64,000 nucleotides of DNA from Amycolatopsis anabasis. GTDB taxonomy: Bacteria > Actinomycetota > Actinomycetes > Mycobacteriales > Pseudonocardiaceae. Each line of letters starts with the position of its first letter. The first letter of the stretch is position 1. The stretch spans positions 1 through 64,000 of the forward strand of contig NZ_VTHK01000024.1 of assembly GCF_009765355.1 (NCBI RefSeq), written 5' to 3'. Below, in pieces: positions 58,456-64,000 of this stretch. The position numbers and the translations under genes were made by a program. The notes below the pieces were generated by a model. That model was given only the letters and a program-made list of their open reading frames with translations, did not search any database and was not told the origin of the DNA.

Positions 58456-61400
58456 TCACGCACGAAGTGCTGACCATGCTCCCGCCCGGTCGTCAGCGCC
58501 CGCGCGGTAGGCCGCGTCGAACGCTTCGGCGCCCAGGGATTCCCGGGCGGCCGCGCCGGTGCGGGTGACGTCCGGATCGTGCGCGATGGCCGTGCCCCGG
58601 GCGGCGGCGCCCGCGCCGAGCAGCCGGGCGGCGCGTTCGGCGTCCCCCTCGCCCAGCGCGACCTCGGCGAGCGCTTCGGTGGCCTGCGCCGCCAGCACCG
58701 CGTTGCCGAGCACCCGCGCGGTTGCGGCCACCCGGTCCAGCAGCGCCTTCGCTTCGGTGCGGTCGCCCCGGCCGAGGTGGATCCTGGCGAGCGTGACCTG
58801 GGCCTGCGCCTGCACCTCGGACGGCCCGAACCCGGTCTTCGGGCACTCCTCGATCGCCCGGGCGCACCAGGCCAGGGCCTGCTCGTGATCGCCGTCCAGG
58901 CGGGCGAGTTCGGCCAGTCCGAGGTGGGCCGCCGCCAGCTTCACCAGCGACCCGACCCGGCCCGCCAGCTCCGCGGCGCGCTCCTGGTTGGCCCGCGCGG
59001 CGGCCGGATCGCCCATCAGCACCAGGCAGTCCGCCTGCTCGGTCAGCAGGTCCGCGATTTCCTCGGGCGAACCGAGTTCGCGGGTCAGTTCGATCGCCTC
59101 GTCGAAGAGCGCGAGCGCCCGGCGGTGCTCGCCGCGCCAGCTCGCGAGCTTGGCCAGCGTGGCCAGCGCCATCGAGGTGCCGAACCGCTCGCCCTCGCCG
59201 CGGAACCGCCGCAACGCGTCGCTCAGGTGCTTTTCGGCCGCCCCCGGATCACCCCGGATGAACGCGGTCATCCCGACCCCGACCGCGGTGAGCCCCCGGG
59301 CCCAGCCGTCGGATCCGATCACCCGCGCCGACTCCTCGGCCAGTGCCTCGGTGCCCATCGGCGGCGGGCCGGTGAATCCGGCGCTGAGCAGGTAGAGGAT
59401 CGGATGCCGCGGCTCGGGCGACCACCGGACTATGCCCGGATCCGCGGCCTGGAACCGCCGCCGCAGCCCCTCGTCGTCGGCCGCCGCGTACAACGCGCTG
59501 AGCAGGCAGAGCCGGTACTCCTCGGACAGGTCCTCCGGCGGTTCGGGGCCGAGCCGGTCGGCCAGCTCCCGCGCGAGCACCGCGCCCTCGAACTGCCGCC
59601 CGCGCAGGGTCCAGTACGCGCACAACGCGCCGAGCAGCCGCAACGCCAGCCGGGGGTCCGCGCCGATGGCCCAGCGCAGCGCGGCGTGCAGGTTGTCGTG
59701 TTCGGCGTCCAGCCGCGCGAGCCACTCGAGCTGGTCGGCGGCCAGCAGCCATGGTTCGGCGGTTTCGGCCAGGGCGAGGAAGTGCTCGGCGTGGGCCCGC
59801 CGCGTCGCCTCGGGATCGTCGAGCCGTTCGGCGCAGAACGCGCGGACCGTCTCCAGCATCCGGTACCGGTCCCCGGACACCTCGACCAGGGATTTGTCGG
59901 CGAGGCCGGTCATCGGGCCGACGGCGTCGGCGAGCCCGCACACCCGGGCGGCCGCGTCCAGGGTGGCGCCCCCGGCGAACACGGTCAGCTTCGCCGCCAG
60001 GTCCCGTTCCGCGCCGGAGAGCAGGTCCCAGCTCCACTCCACGACCGCGCGCAGCGTCCGGTGCCGCGCCGCCGCGGTGCGGCTGCCCTGGGACAGCAGC
60101 GCGAACCGGTCGTGCAGGCGCGCGGCGATCTCGGCGACCGGCAGCGTGCGCACCCGCGCGGCGGCCAGTTCGATCGCGAGCGGCAGGCCGTCCAGGGCCG
60201 CGCAGATCCGCCGCACGTCGTCCAGGTTGTGCTCGTCGACGCGGAAATCGGCGCGCCCGGCGGCCGCCCGGTCGGCGAACAGCCGGACCGCCGGGGCGGC
60301 CACGGCCTCGGCCAGGCCCGTCCCGGCCGGGGGCAGGTCCAGCCGGGGCACCGGGTACAGCGCCTCGCCGGTGATCCCGAGCGGCTCCCGGCTGGTGGCC
60401 AGCACGCGCAGGCCGGGGCACGCGGCGAGCAGCGTCGCGGCCAGCCGGGCCACCGCGTCGACCAGGTGCTCGCAGTTGTCCAGCACGAGCAGCGCCGGAC
60501 GTTCGGTGAGCGCGGCGACCAGCCGGTCCGCCGGGGGCGTCGAGGCCCGGCCGAGGGCGGTCTCGCGCAGGCCGAGCGCGGCGAGCACCGCCTGCGGGAC
60601 GTCGGCGCCCGCGGCCAGCGGCGCGAGTTCGGTGAACGCGACCGGGCCACCCGCCCGGCCCGCCGCCTCCACCGCCAGGCGCGTTTTCCCGGCGCCGCCC
60701 GGGCCGGTGAGCGTGACCAGCCGGTGCCGGTCCAGCAGCTCCCCGAGCCGCCGCAGGTCCGGCGCCCGGCCGACGAAACTGGTGAGCTGGGCAGGCAGCG
60801 GCTTCGCGGCCGCCGCTCGTTCCCCGCGCAGCACGGTGAGATGCGTCCGCGCCAGCTCGGGTGACGGATCGGCGCCGAGCGCCTCGGCCAGCGTCCGGCG
60901 CGCGTCCTCGAAGACGGCCAGCGCCTCGGCCTGCCGGCCGCTGCCGTGCAGGGCCCGCATGAGCTGCCCGCGCAGGCGTTCGCGCAGCGGATGCGCGGCG
61001 ATCAGCTCCCGCAGCCGGGGCACCAGGTCGCGGGCTTCGCCCCGGCCGAGCAGCGCGTCCAGGTGGTCCTCGGTGGCCGCGAGCCGCAGCTCGTCCAGCC
61101 GGGTCGCCTGCGCCTGGGCGTACGGCGCGTCGGCCAGCGCGTTCCCGCGCCACAGGGCCAGCGCCTCGCCGAGGAGCCGGTCCGCCGCGCCGAACTCGCC
61201 CGCGCCCAGCGCCTTGCGCCCCTCGGCGGCCAGCCGCTCGAACCGGAACGCGTCGACCTCGCCCGGATCGACCGCCAGCCGGTAGCCCGCGGCGCCGAAT
61301 TCGACCAGCTCACCGTCGCCGAGCTGCTGGCGCAGCCGGGAGACCTGGGACTGCAGCGCGTTCGCGGCCCGGTCCGGCGGATCACCGCCGTAGACGCCCT

Positions 61401-61542
61401 CGAGCAGGCGTTCGGCGGAGACCATCCGCCCCGCGTCGGCGATCAGCAGGGTGGCCAGCGCGCGCACCCGCGGCCCGCCGAGCGCGGCCTGGCTCCCGTC
61501 GGAGCGCAGGGCCAGCACGGGGCCCAGGATGCCGAAACGCAT
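58456..61542 (-). CDS. AfsR-type regulator (winged helix, BTAD, NB-ARC ATPase, TPR)
   Basis: A 1028-residue regulator. The OmpR-like winged helix (1-95; LEGVYGGDPPDRAANALQ) and BTAD (about 98-240) are followed by an ATPase module with Walker A GPGGAGKT at 280-287 and Walker B LLVLDN near 345, then TPR-like repeats from about 560. This is the AfsR/LAL-like STAND organisation that controls secondary metabolism. ATG at 61542. It leads the operon with the C45 and exporter genes and is divergent from the sugar genes. Confidence 0.92.
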   Translation of the reverse strand: MRFGILGPVLALRSDGSQAALGGPRVRALATLLIADAGRMVSAERLLEGVYGGDPPDRAANALQSQVSRLRQQLGDGELVEFGAAGYRLAVDPGEVDAFRFERLAAEGRKALGAGEFGAADRLLGEALALWRGNALADAPYAQAQATRLDELRLAATEDHLDALLGRGEARDLVPRLRELIAAHPLRERLRGQLMRALHGSGRQAEALAVFEDARRTLAEALGADPSPELARTHLTVLRGERAAAAKPLPAQLTSFVGRAPDLRRLGELLDRHRLVTLTGPGGAGKTRLAVEAAGRAGGPVAFTELAPLAAGADVPQAVLAALGLRETALGRASTPPADRLVAALTERPALLVLDNCEHLVDAVARLAATLLAACPGLRVLATSREPLGITGEALYPVPRLDLPPAGTGLAEAVAAPAVRLFADRAAAGRADFRVDEHNLDDVRRICAALDGLPLAIELAAARVRTLPVAEIAARLHDRFALLSQGSRTAAARHRTLRAVVEWSWDLLSGAERDLAAKLTVFAGGATLDAAARVCGLADAVGPMTGLADKSLVEVSGDRYRMLETVRAFCAERLDDPEATRRAHAEHFLALAETAEPWLLAADQLEWLARLDAEHDNLHAALRWAIGADPRLALRLLGALCAYWTLRGRQFEGAVLARELADRLGPEPPEDLSEEYRLCLLSALYAAADDEGLRRRFQAADPGIVRWSPEPRHPILYLLSAGFTGPPPMGTEALAEESARVIGSDGWARGLTAVGVGMTAFIRGDPGAAEKHLSDALRRFRGEGERFGTSMALATLAKLASWRGEHRRALALFDEAIELTRELGSPEEIADLLTEQADCLVLMGDPAAARANQERAAELAGRVGSLVKLAAAHLGLAELARLDGDHEQALAWCARAIEECPKTGFGPSEVQAQAQVTLARIHLGRGDRTEAKALLDRVAATARVLGNAVLAAQATEALAEVALGEGDAERAARLLGAGAAARGTAIAHDPDVTRTGAAARESLGAEAFDAAYRAGADDRAGAWSALRA

Positions 61543-61672
61543 GCCGCCATCCTTCCGCGTCACAGTGCCCGACAGGCAACCTTCGAGCGCGCTGGTGCGT
61601 CGGGGTATGGGCTGCGGGGAGAGATCGGCAGCTCTAATACACTGCGACACGATCTAGTGCAACGGGAGAGGT

Positions 61673-62812
61673 ATGTCTGAGAGCCAGGACGTGATTGCCC
61701 TGGGCCAGCCCACCGTCGGAGAGGAAGAGCTCGCCGCGGTGGCCGAGGTCTTCAAATCCGGCTGGCTCGCCGGGGCAGGCCCCACCTGCCGCAAGTTCGA
61801 GGAGCGGTTCGCCTCGGTCGTCGGCACCAAGCACGCCTTGACCACCAGCAACTGCGGTTCCGCCCTGTACCTCGGGCTCCGCGTGCTCGGCGTCGAACCC
61901 GGCGACGAGGTGATCGTCGGCGACTACACCTTCCCGGCCACCGGGCACGCCGTGCTGCAGGCCGGCGCGACCCCGGTCTTCGCGGACGTGCGCCCGGACA
62001 TCTGGAGCGCCGACCCGGCTCACGTCGAGTCGCTGATCACCGAGAAGACCGTCGGCATCCTGGCCGTCGACGTGGCCGGGCAGCCCGGCGACTTCGACGA
62101 GTACCGGGCCATCGCCGACTCCCGCGGGCTGTGGCTGTTCGAGGACGCCGCCTGCTCCGCGGGCGCGACCTACAAGACCAGGCCCGCGGGCAGCCTCGCC
62201 GATCTCGCCGCGTTCTCCTTCCACGGCCGCAAGGGCATCACCGCGGGCGAAGGTGGCGCGCTGGTCTCCGACCGCGAGGACCTGATCGCGCACGCGCGCA
62301 AACTGCACACCTACGGCATCGAGCCCGCGATCGCCCGCGAAGGCTCCGATGAACTGCCGATTCCCACGTTCCACGAGGCCGGGTTCAACTTCCGGCTCTC
62401 GGACGTGCAGGCCGCGATCATGAACGTGCAGCTGGACCGGCTGCCCGACCTGCTGGCCGCGCGCCGCTCGGTGGCCAAGCGCTACCACGACGCGTTCGAC
62501 GGCCTGGACGGCGTCGAGGTGCCGGTCGCCCTGCCCGACCGCGAGCACCCCTGGCAGGCGTACATCCTGACCATCGCGCCGGAGATCAGCCGCGGCAAGG
62601 TCGCGCTGAAACTGCGGGAACGCGGCGTGCAGTGCAACTTCGGCACCTACGCCTCGCACGTCCAGCCGGTCTACGGGAAGCAGGCGCCGCTGCCGGTGTC
62701 CGCGGACATCTTCGCCCGGCACCTGGCCATCCCGATGCACTCCAACCTCACCGACGCCCAGGTCGAGCGGGTTGCCGACACCGTGCGCGAAGTCGTCACC
62801 GAACTGTCCTAA
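61673..62812 (+). CDS. DegT/DnrJ/EryC1/StrS sugar aminotransferase
   Basis: A 379-residue PLP enzyme of fold type I. The Schiff-base Lys187 is in FSFHGRKGITAGEGGAL, the motif FEDAACSAGA near 156-165 holds the Asp that binds the PLP pyridine. Such enzymes transaminate keto-sugar nucleotides for amino-sugars of antibiotics or surface glycans. ATG start after GGGAGAGG. It precedes an epimerase and a glycosyltransferase gene in the same direction. Confidence 0.93.
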   Translation: MSESQDVIALGQPTVGEEELAAVAEVFKSGWLAGAGPTCRKFEERFASVVGTKHALTTSNCGSALYLGLRVLGVEPGDEVIVGDYTFPATGHAVLQAGATPVFADVRPDIWSADPAHVESLITEKTVGILAVDVAGQPGDFDEYRAIADSRGLWLFEDAACSAGATYKTRPAGSLADLAAFSFHGRKGITAGEGGALVSDREDLIAHARKLHTYGIEPAIAREGSDELPIPTFHEAGFNFRLSDVQAAIMNVQLDRLPDLLAARRSVAKRYHDAFDGLDGVEVPVALPDREHPWQAYILTIAPEISRGKVALKLRERGVQCNFGTYASHVQPVYGKQAPLPVSADIFARHLAIPMHSNLTDAQVERVADTVREVVTELS

Positions 62813-62866
62813 CCAGACCCTTTCGCCTGATCAGCGCCACGAACGCCGACGAGGAGAGCAGTTAAC

Positions 62867-63796
62867 ATGTCCGACAAGAAGGTCTTCTTCACCGGGGGAG
62901 CCGGTTTCATCGCGGCGCACACCATCCCGATCCTGCTGGAGCGCGGGTACTCGGTGCGCATCTTCGACAACATGACCCGCGGTGACCGCGACCGCGTCAA
63001 CGAGTTCGTGCAGACCGGCAAGGTCGAACTGGTGGAGAAGGACGTCCGCTACGGCGGCGGCGTCCGCGAGGCCATCCGCGGCTGCACGCACGCGATCCAC
63101 TTCGCCACGGTGTCGATCAACAAGTCGATCGCGGACCCGCACGAGTCCATCGACATCAACATGACCGGCAACCACAACGTGTTCGCGGCCGCCGCGGACG
63201 AGGGCGTGGAACGCCTGGTGTTCGCCTCCTCGGCGTCGGTGTACGGCGACCCGCAGAAGCTGCCGATGCACGAGGACGACCAGCTCAACCCGCTGACCCC
63301 GTACTGCATCTCCAAGCGCGCGGGCGAGGACCTGCTGGGCTTCTACCAGCGCCAGAAGGGCCTGTCCTGGAACGCGCTGCGCTTCTTCAACGTGTACGGC
63401 CCCGGCCAGAAGATCGAGGCCTACTACACCTCGGTGATCAACCACTTCATCCAGCGCCTGCGCGCCGGCCAGCCGCCGATCATCGACGGCAAGGGCGAGC
63501 AGTCGATGGACTTCGTGCACGTCACCGACCTGGCCAAGGCCGTCGTCGCCGCGCTGGAGTCCGAGCAGGCGAACCTGCCGATCAACATCGGCACCGGCAT
63601 CGACACCTCGATCGCCACCCTGGCCAAGATCCTGATCGACGCGGTGGGCGTCGACGTCGAGCCGCAGTTCAACCCGCGTGACGTGCTGGTCTCGCGCCGG
63701 GCGGCGGACATCACCCGGGCCCGCGAGGTGCTCGGCTGGGAACCGGAGATCTCGGTCCAGCAGGGGATGACCGAGCTGGTCAAGGCTTCCGCCTGA
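62867..63796 (+). CDS. NAD-dependent nucleotide-sugar epimerase/dehydratase
   Basis: A 309-residue extended short-chain dehydrogenase. The nucleotide motif TGGAGFIAAH is at 9-18 (GxxGxxA type), and the catalytic triad is seen as Ser near 122-124 with Tyr146 and Lys150 (YCISK). It most resembles UDP-glucose 4-epimerase-like enzymes; the exact sugar cannot be decided. ATG start after GAGGAG. It follows the aminotransferase by 54 bases. Confidence 0.92.
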   Translation: MSDKKVFFTGGAGFIAAHTIPILLERGYSVRIFDNMTRGDRDRVNEFVQTGKVELVEKDVRYGGGVREAIRGCTHAIHFATVSINKSIADPHESIDINMTGNHNVFAAAADEGVERLVFASSASVYGDPQKLPMHEDDQLNPLTPYCISKRAGEDLLGFYQRQKGLSWNALRFFNVYGPGQKIEAYYTSVINHFIQRLRAGQPPIIDGKGEQSMDFVHVTDLAKAVVAALESEQANLPINIGTGIDTSIATLAKILIDAVGVDVEPQFNPRDVLVSRRAADITRAREVLGWEPEISVQQGMTELVKASA

Positions 63797-63831
63797 TGAA
63801 TCCCGCGGCGGGTCCTGCGAAAGGGCGGGCA

Positions 63832-64000
63832 ATGCGAATAGTGGTGGTGAACAACTTCTTCCCGCCCCGGGTGGGGGGAAGTGCGCACATGTCGGCCTCG
63901 CTCGCCGAACAGTACGCGGCGAGCGGGCACGAGGTGCTCGCGATCACCGCCGCGTACGGGGACGCGCCCGCGGAGGAGGAGAAGGACGGCTACCGCGTCG
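63832..64000 (+). CDS. Glycosyltransferase family 4-type protein (partial, N-terminal part)
   Basis: The frame runs off the window edge after about 56 residues. It begins MRIVVVNNFFPPRVGGSAH, the typical N-terminus of a GT-B family 4 glycosyltransferase with the Gly-Gly sugar-acceptor loop. The ATG at 63832 has AAAGGGCGGG before it; an in-frame ATG at 63796 overlapping the epimerase stop is an alternative. It should transfer a sugar made by the two preceding enzymes. Confidence 0.75.
   Translation, partial: MRIVVVNNFFPPRVGGSAHMSASLAEQYAASGHEVLAITAAYGDAPAEEEKDGYRV

Overview
The window is very GC-rich, densely packed chromosomal DNA with many 4-base ATGA or GTGA gene overlaps, frequent GTG starts and an actinobacterial gene set: DUF5926, DUF2470, DUF3558 and DUF4232 lipoproteins, septum-formation family, DevR/DevS, SigE-family sigma factor, AfsR-type regulator, PPOX/F420-type enzyme and IdeR-like iron boxes. 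The style (and the recurring interrupted palindrome GTCC-N5-GGAC) suggests Pseudonocardiaceae, most likely Amycolatopsis or a close relative; this is inference, as no rRNA is present. I saw no tRNA, rRNA, CRISPR array, transposase or integrase.

Layout. 1-8 kb: rhodanese, DUF4328 membrane protein, cytochrome P450, DUF5926, DUF952, a SigE-family sigma factor with a membrane-anchored partner, ferritin, arginine deiminase, and a DM13 protein. Iron-box-like elements lie between the ferritin and deiminase genes. 8-16 kb: CPBP protease, PPOX-type oxidoreductase, a DUF2470 gene under an IdeR-like box, LysE exporter, a homogentisate dioxygenase / unknown protein / IclR regulator locus, DUF998, GDT1-type Mn/Ca exporter, NmrA-type reductase. 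16-24 kb: an oxygen-limitation block: cydA, a small coupling ORF lying in a dispersed repeat, cydB, a fused cydDC, a GAF histidine kinase and a convergent DevR-type regulator. A palindrome resembling a DosR box lies upstream of cydA.

24.6-31 kb: a co-directional group with two paralogous 500-aa proteins of unknown function flanking a helical-repeat protein and a DnaQ-exonuclease/BRCT protein, followed by a GH25 lysozyme and a newly noted 50-aa membrane protein. 31.4-32.25 kb is non-coding and carries a degenerate 19-bp tandem array. 32-38.5 kb: alpha/beta hydrolase, PASTA lipoprotein, pantothenate kinase, CIRCE-controlled hsp20, macro-domain protein, pheA and phosphoglycerate mutase, a second copy of the dispersed repeat, and TenA. 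38.6-50.4 kb: lipoproteins, MFS exporter, zincin-type metallopeptidase, septum-formation protein, a YgiB/YgiC/DUF350 three-gene set, haloalkane dehalogenase, serS, an Asp/Glu-racemase-like enzyme, a DUF3558 lipoprotein and L-2-hydroxyglutarate oxidase.

50.5-53 kb looks accessory: an HTH-TPR regulator and a SLOG-type nucleotide-binding protein, opposite a tightly coupled operon of a 66-aa protein, a 42-aa membrane protein and an XRE regulator. 53-64 kb: DEAD-box helicase, TetR/NTF2 operon, then an AfsR-type regulator with a C45 acyltransferase and a DHA2 exporter. Divergent from these is the start of a sugar or glycan cluster (DegT aminotransferase, epimerase, glycosyltransferase) that runs off the right end.
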